Assembly: GCA_020725335.1 (NCBI GenBank)
Contig: DYFF01000003.1
Span: forward strand, 101,526 to 165,525
Direction: 5' to 3'
DNA length: 64,000 nt
From: Thermodesulfovibrio sp.
Lineage (GTDB): Bacteria > Nitrospirota > Thermodesulfovibrionia > Thermodesulfovibrionales > Thermodesulfovibrionaceae
The notes under the pieces were generated by a model. That model did no database searches. It had not been told where the DNA came from and was given only the letters and a program-made list of their open reading frames with translations. A program made the translations under genes and the position numbers. Positions 1 through 10,067 of this stretch are shown one piece after another. How positions within the stretch are numbered: the first letter of the stretch is position 1; every line of letters starts with the position of its first letter.

Positions 1-580
1 TTAAATTAACAGCATTAGAAGAACCAACAATAACAAAAATAGCAAAAGGTAAATAAAAAATTCCCAAGTCAATTAGCCATTGTTTAAAAAAGGGTATACT
101 TAGAACTGTTGTATAGGGATCCTTAGGATTAAAATATAAAAATAGAGTGACTGCTGTAGCTAAAACTAACTGAGCAATTAATTTATATCTTCCCGGAAGC
201 CCCTTATAGTTCTGTCTGGAAACTTTTAGATAATCATCAATGAATCCTATTAAGCCGAATCCGAGAAAACTTAAAATCATTATCCACATATAGTGATTTC
301 TTAAATTACCCCATAGCAAAACTGAAAATAATACGGAAGCAATAATTATAATACCCCCCATCGTGGGAGTACCTTCTTTCTTAAGATGACTTTTTGGACC
401 ATCATCTCTTATGTGTTGTGTAAGACTTAATTTCTTTAACCATCTTATACATGCAGAAGCTATGAAAAAAGTAAAAAAGAAGGATGTTAAAATAGCAAGC
501 ATTGTTCTAAATGTAATATATCTAAAGACATTAAAAACAGAAATCTGATCACTTAAGCTATAGAATAATTCGTAAATCAT
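1..580 (-). CDS. mraY: phospho-N-acetylmuramoyl-pentapeptide-transferase, truncated at window edge
   Basis: Reverse-strand translation MIYELFYSLSDQISVFNVFRYITFRTMLAILTSFF...DDGPKSHLKKEGTPTMGGIIII...GFIDDYLKVSRQNYKGLPGRYKL; hallmark MraY motifs; ATGA overlap with murF stop. Confidence 0.95.
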   Translation of the reverse strand, partial: MIYELFYSLSDQISVFNVFRYITFRTMLAILTSFFFTFFIASACIRWLKKLSLTQHIRDDGPKSHLKKEGTPTMGGIIIIASVLFSVLLWGNLRNHYMWIMILSFLGFGLIGFIDDYLKVSRQNYKGLPGRYKLIAQLVLATAVTLFLYFNPKDPYTTVLSIPFFKQWLIDLGIFYLPFAIFVIVGSSNAVNL

Positions 581-1917
581 TCTATATGCCCTTGCCTTAA
601 AATTTCTAAAATTTTTTCCATTTTCATAGCTCTTGAACCTTTAATCAATATTATCTCTCCTCCTGTAAGCTGTTCCTTAAGAAATTTTCCTGCTTCTTCA
701 GAGTTTTCAAATACATTTCCATTTACATATGTTAATGCATTTTTAATAAACTTTCCCACCCCGATGAAGTTCTCTATTCCTGATTCTTTAAGCCACTTGC
801 CTATTTCTTCATGTGCCTTTTCAGTATATTCACCAAGTTCAAGCATATCTCCTAAAACAGCAATAGCTTTTCTATCTTTTTTTCTCCTTATAAGTTCATT
901 AAGAGCTACTCTCATCGAGGAAGGGTTAGCGTTATAGGCATCAAAAAATATTTCTATTCCATTAATCTGAAATATTTCTCCTCGCATTTTCGGAGGAGCA
1001 AAGGACTCTAATACATCCCTTATCATGCACTTTGATATACCAAAATGTACAGCTACAGCACATGCAGAAGTTATATTATAAACATTATGTAAACCTATAA
1101 GCTTAGCTTTAACTGAAAAGCTTGTAATATCTGTATTGAAAACAAACTCTATCCCATGATTTTTAAAATCTATATCACTTGCATAATAGTCATTTTCCTG
1201 ATTTAATCCAAAAGTTATCACATTTCCTTTCCAATTTTTAAGTCCTCCCATTAAAATTGTGTCATCGCCATTAGCAAAAACTGTCTTAACATAAGAAAGA
1301 ATTTCCAATTCACCATCTCTTACTCCTTCCAAAGAACCAAACCCTTCTATATGTTCATAACCTATATTAGTAATTACCGCATATTGAGGTCGAACAATTT
1401 CGCAAAGTTCTCTTATATCTCCCTTTCTGTTTGTGCCAAGCTCAAGAACCATTATTTCTGTATTGTTTTCAAGTCTACTTAAACAGAGGGGAACTCCAAT
1501 ATTGTTATTTAAATTGCCTTCAGTTTTTAAAACTATATATTTCTTTGACAGGCAGGCAGCAATAAGCTCTTTTGTTGTTGTCTTACCATTACTTCCTATT
1601 ACAGCAATTACCGTGCCTTTAAATTTACTTCTTAAATATCTTCCTAATGATTGTAATGCTTTAAGTGTGTCTTTAACCATTACAACGGTTTTCCCTGAAA
1701 AATCTACATCCACATCTTTTGAAATAACTGCACCATGAGATTTACCTAAAGCATCCATTACGAATTCATGGCCATCTCTCACTGTGCCTTTAAGTGCAAA
1801 AAATATATCATTCTGTCCTATTGTTCTTGTATCAATAGAGGCGCTATTAAAGATTTTTTCTGACTTAGATAGAATTTTCCCATCTGTAGCTTTTATCAAA
1901 TCATTAATAGTAAACAT
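577..1917 (-). CDS. murF: UDP-N-acetylmuramoyl-tripeptide--D-alanyl-D-alanine ligase
   Basis: ORF 446 aa; Mur ligase motif GSNGKTTTKELIAACL; dcw context. Confidence 0.96.
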   Translation of the reverse strand: MFTINDLIKATDGKILSKSEKIFNSASIDTRTIGQNDIFFALKGTVRDGHEFVMDALGKSHGAVISKDVDVDFSGKTVVMVKDTLKALQSLGRYLRSKFKGTVIAVIGSNGKTTTKELIAACLSKKYIVLKTEGNLNNNIGVPLCLSRLENNTEIMVLELGTNRKGDIRELCEIVRPQYAVITNIGYEHIEGFGSLEGVRDGELEILSYVKTVFANGDDTILMGGLKNWKGNVITFGLNQENDYYASDIDFKNHGIEFVFNTDITSFSVKAKLIGLHNVYNITSACAVAVHFGISKCMIRDVLESFAPPKMRGEIFQINGIEIFFDAYNANPSSMRVALNELIRRKKDRKAIAVLGDMLELGEYTEKAHEEIGKWLKESGIENFIGVGKFIKNALTYVNGNVFENSEEAGKFLKEQLTGGEIILIKGSRAMKMEKILEILRQGHIE

Positions 1918-1920
1918 TTT

Positions 1921-3399
1921 TTATTTCTTTAACTCCCTTAAAATTTTCCTTAATATCTCTCTGTCACTAAAGGGGAATCTTTTTCCTTCTATCTCCTGAT
2001 AGTCCTCGTGCCCTTTACCTGCAACAATTAAAATATCTCCCTTTTCACACATACTAATACCAATGCTCAAGGCATTGCTTCGATCAGGAACAACTATGAA
2101 ATTATCTTTCGAGATTCCCTCTTCAATTTCTCTTATTATCTGTCTTGGTTCTTCCCATCTTGGATTATCTGATGTAAGAATCACATAATCACTCAATTCT
2201 GACGCAATCTTGCCCATCTGAGGTCTTTTACCTTTGTCACGATTACCACCACACCCAAAAATAGTTATAATGCGTCCAACATGCCCGATTCCTTCTCTAA
2301 GCTTTATTACACTTTTAAGAAGTCTTTCAATCGCATCTGGTGTGTGTGCATAATCCACAAATACAAGGAAATCCTGACCTTCATCAATATTCTCAAATCT
2401 TCCCTCTGGAGCTTTAACATTTAATAGGGCTGATTTTATCGTATTCAAAGGAACATTAAGATATAAAGCAACTGATATAGCACTTAGCACATTATAAATA
2501 TTAGGGATTCCTAAAAGAGGTGTTTTTATAAAATGACTTTCTCCATTAATACAAACTTTTATTTCAGTCCCATTGAACATTAGTTTATAATCTTCCACAT
2601 AAATATCAGCTGATTTATCTCCAATTGAATAAAGTAATTTATTTCTACTTAATTCCTCAGCAAGTCTTTTCCCGTAATCATCATCAATATTTATCACGGA
2701 AATACCGTCGTCTCTAAGTAGTTCAGTAAAAAGTCTTCTTTTTGCTTGAAAATAATCTTCCATATCCTTATGAAAATCCAGATGGTCTCGGGAAAGATTT
2801 GTAAAAACTGCTACTTCAAAATTAGCATAATCAACTCTTTTTAAAGAAAGAGCATGTGATGATACTTCAGAAATCGCATATTTTATCCCTTTCTGTACCA
2901 TTTCATAAAGAAAATGCTGAAATTGCAAGGATTCAGGAGTTGTATGCTTAGCTATTATCTCATCTTCATCTATTAAATATTTAATAGTTCCTATCACCCC
3001 TGTTTTCTTGCCATCATTTTTAAGAATTTCTCTAATTAGATAGGAAGTGGTTGTTTTTCCATTTGTCCCGGTTATACCTATAAGATGCAGGCTGTTTGAA
3101 GGAGAACCATAAAATCTATTGGCAATCCATGCAAGAGCATCTCTTGATTCATTAACACCTATCCATGTGATATCTTCATTATTAAGTGGCTTATAACGAG
3201 CCTTTTCATATACTACAGCTACTGCACCCTTTTGTAAGGCTTCATATATAAAATTATGGCCATCTATGGTATGTCCTGCAATAGCAACAAATACAGTACC
3301 TTTCCCTACTTCATTTGAATTATATTGCACATTATTAAATTCAACATCAATATCTCCCCTCACTTCAAAATCTTCTCTGAGAATTTCTGAAAGTTTCAT
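1921..3399 (-). CDS. murE: UDP-N-acetylmuramoyl-tripeptide synthetase (MurE)
   Basis: ORF 492 aa; GITGTNGKTTTSYLI, TSDNPRWEEP; dcw context. Confidence 0.96.
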   Translation of the reverse strand: MKLSEILREDFEVRGDIDVEFNNVQYNSNEVGKGTVFVAIAGHTIDGHNFIYEALQKGAVAVVYEKARYKPLNNEDITWIGVNESRDALAWIANRFYGSPSNSLHLIGITGTNGKTTTSYLIREILKNDGKKTGVIGTIKYLIDEDEIIAKHTTPESLQFQHFLYEMVQKGIKYAISEVSSHALSLKRVDYANFEVAVFTNLSRDHLDFHKDMEDYFQAKRRLFTELLRDDGISVINIDDDYGKRLAEELSRNKLLYSIGDKSADIYVEDYKLMFNGTEIKVCINGESHFIKTPLLGIPNIYNVLSAISVALYLNVPLNTIKSALLNVKAPEGRFENIDEGQDFLVFVDYAHTPDAIERLLKSVIKLREGIGHVGRIITIFGCGGNRDKGKRPQMGKIASELSDYVILTSDNPRWEEPRQIIREIEEGISKDNFIVVPDRSNALSIGISMCEKGDILIVAGKGHEDYQEIEGKRFPFSDREILRKILRELKK

Positions 3400-5129
3400 C
3401 TTGATGCCATAACCTTGCTATTAGTTTCATTATTATTTATGGTAACAACAAGTCCCTTCTCCTTTGCATCATCTCTTGGAACATTAAGATATGCTAATGC
3501 TTCATCAGAAATAGCCTTAAAAACTGGCCCAGCTACAACTCCTCCGTAATGAGCTCCCTTAGGGTCATGAATTACAACTATTAGCGCAATACGAGGATTT
3601 TCAGCGGGTATAAATCCTACAAAAGAGCTAACAAATTTATCTTTTGAATATTTCCTTATTTTAGGGTCATACTTCTGTGCTGTTCCAGTTTTTCCTGCTA
3701 CATTGTTTCCTTCAACCTTAGCTGTTGTTGCTGTGCCACCTTCCTGAGTTACCCTTTTAAGAATTTCTCTCATAGTATAAGCAGTCTTCTCAGATAAAAT
3801 CCTATCTCTTTGAATAACAGCTTTATATAAAATATTTCCATCTGGAGAACGTATTTCGGAGACAATAAATGGTTTTACAAGATATCCGCCATTTGCAATA
3901 GCAGAATATGCTCGTAACATTTGAAGAGCAGTAACAGCTACTTCTTGACCTATAGGTATAGCTCCTATTGAAGTACCAGACCATTTACTGACAGGTTTAA
4001 TATGCCCTGATATCTCTCCTGGAAGATCAATTCCGGTTTTTTCACCTATACCAAATTTCTTAATATAATCATACAACTTTTCCCTACCAAGCATCATTGC
4101 AATTTTTATTGTACCTACATTAGAGGACTTTTGAATAATCTCTTCGAAAGTAAGCACCCCATATTTATGTACATCCTTGATTTTTTTACCTCCCACTTCA
4201 ATAAAACCCGGAGCACAATCTATCTTTGTAGTTGGTTTTATTATTTTTTCCTCTAAAGCAGCAGATGCGGCTACTATTTTAAATGTGGAACCAGGCTCGT
4301 ATAAGTCCGTTATTGATCTGTTTCTTATAACAGATAAATTCTTGATTGTTTTTAAATCATTTGGATTGTAATTTGGTCTATTTGCTAAAGCAAGAATTTC
4401 ACCTGTAAAAGGTTCCATCATAATTATAGTGGCAGAAGAAGCGTGCCATTTATTCATAGCTTCGTCCAGATGTTTCTCAACAATATATTGCAATCCCTCA
4501 TCAAGCGTCAAAAAAACATCATTACCTCTGATTTCCCCATAGTTACCATCAGATAATTTCTTGCCTGTAGCATCTCTTAGAACTATTTTCGAAGTTTTTT
4601 CAGCCTTAAGATACTTATTATAATATTTTTCTAATCCCTCAATACCTTCCTCATCAGTATTTACAAAACCTACCACATGAGAAGCTATTGAACCTTTTGG
4701 ATAATATCGTATATGTTCAGTAATAAAACCTACTCCTTGAAGCTTTAATTCCTTTATTTTCTTTGCTGTTTCATCATCGAGCTTTCTTTTTATCCATATA
4801 AATCTTTTATTATTTTCAGCATCATTTATGATTTCGCTATAATCAACATTTTTTATATAATTTTTTAATACATTTATTGTTTCGTTGCCTTTAATTAAAA
4901 CAGGATCAATAAAAAGAGAATCTCTCTCTAAGGAAACAGCTAAATCTCTGCCGGTTCTATCATAAATATTACCCCTTTTGGGCAAAATTTCCTCTTTTTT
5001 CACATGCTGCATATTAGCTTTTTGTAGATAGACTTCGTGCTCGACAAACATTATAAGAAAAAGTCTAAACACTATAACTAAAAAACAAAGGGTTATAAAA
5101 TATTTTAGGATATTAATCCTTGAGAGCAT
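3396..5129 (-). CDS. ftsI: penicillin-binding protein, FtsI/PBP3 class B transpeptidase
   Basis: ORF 577 aa; N-terminal TM, EPGSTFK, SSN, KTGTAQ motifs. Confidence 0.94.
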   Translation of the reverse strand: MLSRINILKYFITLCFLVIVFRLFLIMFVEHEVYLQKANMQHVKKEEILPKRGNIYDRTGRDLAVSLERDSLFIDPVLIKGNETINVLKNYIKNVDYSEIINDAENNKRFIWIKRKLDDETAKKIKELKLQGVGFITEHIRYYPKGSIASHVVGFVNTDEEGIEGLEKYYNKYLKAEKTSKIVLRDATGKKLSDGNYGEIRGNDVFLTLDEGLQYIVEKHLDEAMNKWHASSATIIMMEPFTGEILALANRPNYNPNDLKTIKNLSVIRNRSITDLYEPGSTFKIVAASAALEEKIIKPTTKIDCAPGFIEVGGKKIKDVHKYGVLTFEEIIQKSSNVGTIKIAMMLGREKLYDYIKKFGIGEKTGIDLPGEISGHIKPVSKWSGTSIGAIPIGQEVAVTALQMLRAYSAIANGGYLVKPFIVSEIRSPDGNILYKAVIQRDRILSEKTAYTMREILKRVTQEGGTATTAKVEGNNVAGKTGTAQKYDPKIRKYSKDKFVSSFVGFIPAENPRIALIVVIHDPKGAHYGGVVAGPVFKAISDEALAYLNVPRDDAKEKGLVVTINNNETNSKVMASR

Positions 5130-5131
5130 TT

Positions 5132-5461
5132 TTAATCTCTCTTATTAAAACTAACCCTGTTCACTGACGTGTTAGAATCTTGAGTTATATATATAACCTT
5201 CTTTCTATCTGGGAAATGGAGAGAAAAAAGTTCTCCCCTTTCAAGTCTTGCTATACTTGTTAGAGAAGATTTTTGAGCCAATAACATTTTTTGTTCTCTG
5301 AGTAGATTTTTCTTTTTTTCCTCCAGTTGACTTAGCTTATATTCAACAGCAACCACATTTGACCGTATCCACAGAATACCAAATACAGATAAAATAATAA
5401 GAAAAATAAATAAACAAAATATAATATTAAAGTATCTACACTTACAAACAAATCTATTCAT
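5132..5461 (-). CDS. ftsL: FtsL-like cell division protein (single TM plus coiled coil)
   Basis: Small TM/coiled-coil ORF between rsmH and ftsI. Confidence 0.75.
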   Translation of the reverse strand: MNRFVCKCRYFNIIFCLFIFLIILSVFGILWIRSNVVAVEYKLSQLEEKKKNLLREQKMLLAQKSSLTSIARLERGELFSLHFPDRKKVIYITQDSNTSVNRVSFNKRD

Positions 5462-6354
5462 AATTTTTCACCTCCTCTTAATCTTGCACTTCTTGCTGAA
5501 GGGTTTTTAGCAATTTCCTCTAAGGAGGGGAATATTGGCTTTTTAGTTATTATCAAAATGTTGCCTTTTTTCCCTTCTTCTTTGAAAAAATTTTTTACTA
5601 CTCTGTCTTCTCCAGAATGATAGGATATAATGCATATTCTTCCACCCTTTTTAAGCATATTCAACGAATTTATTAATCCTTCACGAAGCTCGTCTATTTC
5701 TCTATTGACTTCCATTCTTATTGCTTGGAAAACCTGTGTGGCTGGATGAATTTTAGCTTTTTTATGAATGATTGCCTTAACTAAATCAGCTAATTCCCTA
5801 CAAGTATCAATTGTCTTTTTTTGTCTCTGTCTTATAATTTCTCTTGCAATTCTTCTCGCAAAGGGTTCATCACCATAATCTTTGAGTATCTGAATCAGTT
5901 TATATTCAGGATATTTATTTACCACATCCCATGCTGTAAGCAAAGTTGATTGATCCATTCTCATGTCAAGCATCTCGTCGGAATGAAAGCTAAATCCTCT
6001 CGATAAATCTTTAAGTTGGAGCATGGAAACTCCGAGGTCGAAAAGAACGCCGTCAATTTCTTCAATTCCCATTTCATTTAGAGCTTGTTTAATTCGAGAA
6101 AATCCTACCTTTTTCAAAACCACCCTTTCATCATTAATAACTTCTCTCACACATTCTATGGCTCTTTCATCTCTGTCTAATCCTATCAATCTACCCATAC
6201 TCCCGAGTCTCTTAAGAATTTCTAAGGAATGTCCGCCACATCCTAAGGTAGCGTCAACATATACTCCATCTTCTTTTATGTTTAGAATCTGAATAACCTC
6301 TTCTACCATCACAGGAATGTGAATCTTTTTAGATTCCATACTTAGCAAGGGCAT
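5458..6354 (-). CDS. rsmH: 16S rRNA (cytosine1402-N4)-methyltransferase
   Basis: [37 protein letters not shown] motifs. Confidence 0.96.
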   Translation of the reverse strand: MPLLSMESKKIHIPVMVEEVIQILNIKEDGVYVDATLGCGGHSLEILKRLGSMGRLIGLDRDERAIECVREVINDERVVLKKVGFSRIKQALNEMGIEEIDGVLFDLGVSMLQLKDLSRGFSFHSDEMLDMRMDQSTLLTAWDVVNKYPEYKLIQILKDYGDEPFARRIAREIIRQRQKKTIDTCRELADLVKAIIHKKAKIHPATQVFQAIRMEVNREIDELREGLINSLNMLKKGGRICIISYHSGEDRVVKNFFKEEGKKGNILIITKKPIFPSLEEIAKNPSARSARLRGGEKL

Positions 6355-6784
6355 CCTGTATCCTCTTTATATCTACTTTTGTTGGGTCTGTAATGTTATC
6401 CCATGTTGTCTTATCCCAGATTTCTATTCTTTCAATCTGTCCTACTATGACTACTTCAGAATTAATACCCGCATCCTGTCTGTGTTCATAGGGAACGAGT
6501 AACCTTCCCTGCTTATCAAGCTCGCAAGGAACTGCTGAAGCTATAACCCTTCGTAAAAAATACATTACTGCTTCATCAGACCTTGGTAGTTCCCTTATTT
6601 TTTCTTCCATTTTTAGCCACTCTTCAAGAGGATATAGATGCAATGCTTTATCAAAAGGAGCATTTGTTAAATAAAGTTTTCCCGATGAGTATTTACTTGC
6701 CAGAACCTCTCTAAGAGAAGCCGGCATTATAACTCTTCCCTTTTGATCTAAATTATGGTAATATTTTCCTATGAAAGATATCAT
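6329..6784 (-). CDS. mraZ: transcriptional regulator MraZ (start placed at ATG 6784, not the ORF-track start 6814)
   Basis: [26 protein letters not shown]...; the longer ORF start lies inside the predicted promoter. Confidence 0.93.
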   Translation of the reverse strand: MISFIGKYYHNLDQKGRVIMPASLREVLASKYSSGKLYLTNAPFDKALHLYPLEEWLKMEEKIRELPRSDEAVMYFLRRVIASAVPCELDKQGRLLVPYEHRQDAGINSEVVIVGQIERIEIWDKTTWDNITDPTKVDIKRIQDALAKYGI

Positions 6785-6787
6785 ATT

Positions 6788-6811
6788 CCACTTTCTACCA
6801 CCATTTACCAC
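6788..6811 (-). promoter_or_regulatory. putative MraZ operator: three GTGG repeats at exact 10-bp spacing
   Basis: Minus strand GGTGGTAAATGGTGGTAGAAAGTGGA; plus-strand CCAC at 6788, 6798, 6808. Confidence 0.8.
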
Positions 6812-6815
6812 CAAT

Positions 6816-6842
6816 ATTATACGAAGGTGAAAATTTTGTCAA
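6816..6842 (-). promoter_or_regulatory. sigma70-type promoter for dcw cluster (TTGACA ... TATAAT, 15-nt spacer)
   Basis: Minus strand TTGACAAAATTTTCACCTTCGTATAAT. Confidence 0.65.
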
Positions 6843-6854
6843 GAGGTATTTTTT

Positions 6855-8009
6855 ATGTCAGAAAAATTTTTTGAAATTTTTGAAAAAAAACTTGAAATGT
6901 TAAGAGAAAAATACCTTTATCGTTCAATCAAAGATATAGACTCAAAGATTGGAATGGAAATTACTATACACGGAAAAAAATTTATAAATTTTGCTTCTAA
7001 TGATTATCTTGGATTAAGTCAACATCCAGCTGTTAAAGAGACATCTATAGAGGCAATAAAATTATTTGGGATAGGAAGTGGAGCTTCAAGATTACTCGGT
7101 GGTGGTACAGTAATTCATAAAAAATTAGAAGAGTTACTATGTGCTTTTAAAAATTCTCAAGCATCTCTTATCTTAAATTCAGGTTATACGGCTAATACAT
7201 CTATAATACCTTCTATTGCTGAAGAAAATGACATTATCTTTACAGACGAATTAAATCATGCAAGTATAATTGATGGTTGTAGATTGAGCAGAGCAGAGAA
7301 AGTTATATACAAACATGGAGACATTGATGATTTAAATAAGTTAATAAAAAATTCATTCTGTAAAGGAAAAAAAATAGTCATAACCGATACAGTATTTAGT
7401 ATGGACGGAGATATTGCCCCTATTAGTGATATTTATGAACTATGCAAAAATGAAGAAGCCCTACTTTATCTTGACGATGCTCACGGAACTGGGGTTTTAG
7501 GACAAGGTTTTGGAGCACTCAAACATTTTAATTTAAATTCGGATAGTTTTATAATCCAAATGGGAACTTTTTCAAAAGCATTAGGTTCCTTTGGAGCTTT
7601 TGTCTGCGGTTCATCAACTCTAATAGACTGGTTTACTAATTCTTCTCGCGGATTTATCTTTTCAACTGCTCTACCTGCAAGTATAGTAGCATCTGCCTAT
7701 GCTTCTTTAAAGATTGTAATGCAAGATGGTAGTTTTGTCGAAAAACTTTGGGAAAATACTTATAAAGTGATAGGAATAATAAAAAGTCTGGGTTTAAAAA
7801 CAACTAATACTCAAACTCCTATTATTCCCATAATTTTTGAAGATATCAAAGATGCTATGCATGCATCCAGACTTTTACAAGACTCTAATATTTATGCACC
7901 TGTGATAAGACCACCTACAGTTAAAATTCCCCGGATAAGACTAACTGTATCAGCTGCACATAAACCAGAAGAAATTGAAGCATTAGAGCAAGCCTTAAAA
8001 AGATTATAA
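6855..8009 (+). CDS. bioF: 8-amino-7-oxononanoate synthase
   Basis: FASNDYLGLSQHP, GSGASRLLGGG, DDAHGTGVLG, GTFSKALGSFG. Confidence 0.92.
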   Translation: MSEKFFEIFEKKLEMLREKYLYRSIKDIDSKIGMEITIHGKKFINFASNDYLGLSQHPAVKETSIEAIKLFGIGSGASRLLGGGTVIHKKLEELLCAFKNSQASLILNSGYTANTSIIPSIAEENDIIFTDELNHASIIDGCRLSRAEKVIYKHGDIDDLNKLIKNSFCKGKKIVITDTVFSMDGDIAPISDIYELCKNEEALLYLDDAHGTGVLGQGFGALKHFNLNSDSFIIQMGTFSKALGSFGAFVCGSSTLIDWFTNSSRGFIFSTALPASIVASAYASLKIVMQDGSFVEKLWENTYKVIGIIKSLGLKTTNTQTPIIPIIFEDIKDAMHASRLLQDSNIYAPVIRPPTVKIPRIRLTVSAAHKPEEIEALEQALKRL

Positions 8010-9005
8010 GGGCAAATAGGCGCGAGCATTTAGAAAAAGATCTGACCTTTCACCTTTTTGAAATCTATGAAAGCCGGCAATAGCTATCATTGCTGCATTG
8101 TCTGTACATAAGGCTTTTGATGGTAGATAAACTTCTATACCATCCCCTTCAAGTTCCATTGCTCTTTTTCTTAATTCACTATTAGCAGCAACACCACCTG
8201 TTATTACTACTCTATTAAGTGCCTCTTGTTTCAATGCCATTTTTATCTTTTCTATTAGCACCTCCACCACAACAAATTGGAAACATGCAGAAAGGTCTTT
8301 TTTAAAATCTTCAGGTGGATTGCCTTCCTGAATATTTAGACTTTTAATCAGTACTTTTATTGCTGTCTTTAAGCCACTAAAACTAAAATCTAAACTTCCG
8401 TGTAAAAAAGGTTTTGGTAATTTGTATTTTTTAGAATTTCCCTCTTGCGCTAAAGCATCTATAATAGGCCCACCCGGATAGCTTAGTCCAAGCATTTTAG
8501 CAACTTTATCATAAGCTTCACCAGCAGCATCATCCCGCGTTCTGCCAAGTTCCAGATATTTACCAAAATCATTAACTCTATAAAGGCTTGTATGGCCTCC
8601 TGAAACTATAAGGCTTAAAAAAGGAAACTCTGGATATTTTTCTTCTAAAAAAACAGCTTGAATATGAGCTTCAAGATGATTAACTCCAATAATAGGCTTT
8701 CTTGCTGAAAAACTTATAGACTTTGCGAAACATAATCCTACAAGAAGTGAACCAATTAAGCCCGGTCCATTACAGACAGCTATTAAGTCAATGTCCTTTA
8801 ATTTAACATTAGCTATACTTAGAGCTTTTTCTGTTACATCCCAAATCCATTCCATATGTTTGCGGGATGCAATTTCAGGAACAATTCCGCCATATTTGCT
8901 GTGAAATTTTATCTGCGATGATACAATATTGCTAAGTATTTTTCTGTCCTCTATAACAGCAGCTGAGGTATCATCGCAGGAGGTATCAATTCCAAGTATT
9001 AACAT
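8004..9005 (-). CDS. tsaD: tRNA N6-adenosine threonylcarbamoyltransferase
   Basis: MLILGIDTSCDDTSAAV, PEIASRKHMEW, NHLEAHIQA. Confidence 0.97.
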   Translation of the reverse strand: MLILGIDTSCDDTSAAVIEDRKILSNIVSSQIKFHSKYGGIVPEIASRKHMEWIWDVTEKALSIANVKLKDIDLIAVCNGPGLIGSLLVGLCFAKSISFSARKPIIGVNHLEAHIQAVFLEEKYPEFPFLSLIVSGGHTSLYRVNDFGKYLELGRTRDDAAGEAYDKVAKMLGLSYPGGPIIDALAQEGNSKKYKLPKPFLHGSLDFSFSGLKTAIKVLIKSLNIQEGNPPEDFKKDLSACFQFVVVEVLIEKIKMALKQEALNRVVITGGVAANSELRKRAMELEGDGIEVYLPSKALCTDNAAMIAIAGFHRFQKGERSDLFLNARAYLPL

Positions 9006-9008
9006 CTA

Positions 9009-10067
9009 TTACATGCTTCCGTAAGAGTGTAATCCACTTAAAAATAAATTTACTCCAAGATAAGTGAACAGAGTTACAATAAAGCCAAACACAGCAACCA
9101 TTGAAGTTTTGCTTCCGCTCCAACCTCTAATAAATTTAGCATGAAGATAAAAAGCATATACAAACCAGGTAATTAGTGACCAAGTTTCCTTAGGATCCCA
9201 GCCCCAGTATCTACCCCAAGCCTGATCTGCCCAGATTGCACCAAAAACAAGTCCGCCTATTGTAAATATAGGAAACCCAAAAGCAATTCCTTTATATGTT
9301 ATTTCTTCAAGAAAGTTTGCATCAATTTTAAGCTCTTTTAGAATTTTTACTATAACTTCACCAAATCTCCAAAAAATTATAATGAAAACAAACATTGTTA
9401 TCCAACTTAAAATTGAAATAAAAGCTGAAGCGTTTCCTAAGGTAGAATGGAATATCCTAACAGCCTTTGGATTTCCTGCTGTCGCAATATCAATTAGCAT
9501 AGAAAATAATATAAAAACCATCAAACCTAAGAGGGTAGTTGAAAAAATATATTTAAAGGATTTCTTACTTTCTGAACTGATGATAATATGAAGCAACCCT
9601 GTGATAAAACTTATAGCAAAGGCTGCATAGGATATAAAACTTAATGTGACATGAGCGAGTAACCAATTGCTTTTAAGCGCAGGAACAAGTGGCTGAACTT
9701 CTTTTGTTACCCCAAGCAATTCTGTAAGTCCAATTGATATACCAGCAATAATTGAAACAAATACCCCAAAGCTTTTCTTTCTGTATTTCCATTCAATAAA
9801 AAGATACCCGATAACAAGGCATAAAACAAAAAAAACCAAACTTTCATACAGATTTGTAATAGGAATACTTCTCATAAATGAGTGATTAATCGCATACATT
9901 TCTTTAAATCTCTGAATAAAGCCATAAATATGTGCTAATAAACCGAGTGAAAGCGTTCCTGTTGCGAGATAGCCTATCTTATTGTTTTTTGTGAGCAAAT
10001 AGACAATATATAGAGGCATAGCAATTATGTAAAGTAAACCTGCAATCGATATTATCTGATAACTCAT
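9009..10067 (-). CDS. ccsA: cytochrome c biogenesis protein CcsA/ResC (System II, WWD domain)
   Basis: GAIWADQAWGRYWGWDPKETWSLITW. Confidence 0.93.
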   Translation of the reverse strand: MSYQIISIAGLLYIIAMPLYIVYLLTKNNKIGYLATGTLSLGLLAHIYGFIQRFKEMYAINHSFMRSIPITNLYESLVFFVLCLVIGYLFIEWKYRKKSFGVFVSIIAGISIGLTELLGVTKEVQPLVPALKSNWLLAHVTLSFISYAAFAISFITGLLHIIISSESKKSFKYIFSTTLLGLMVFILFSMLIDIATAGNPKAVRIFHSTLGNASAFISILSWITMFVFIIIFWRFGEVIVKILKELKIDANFLEEITYKGIAFGFPIFTIGGLVFGAIWADQAWGRYWGWDPKETWSLITWFVYAFYLHAKFIRGWSGSKTSMVAVFGFIVTLFTYLGVNLFLSGLHSYGSM

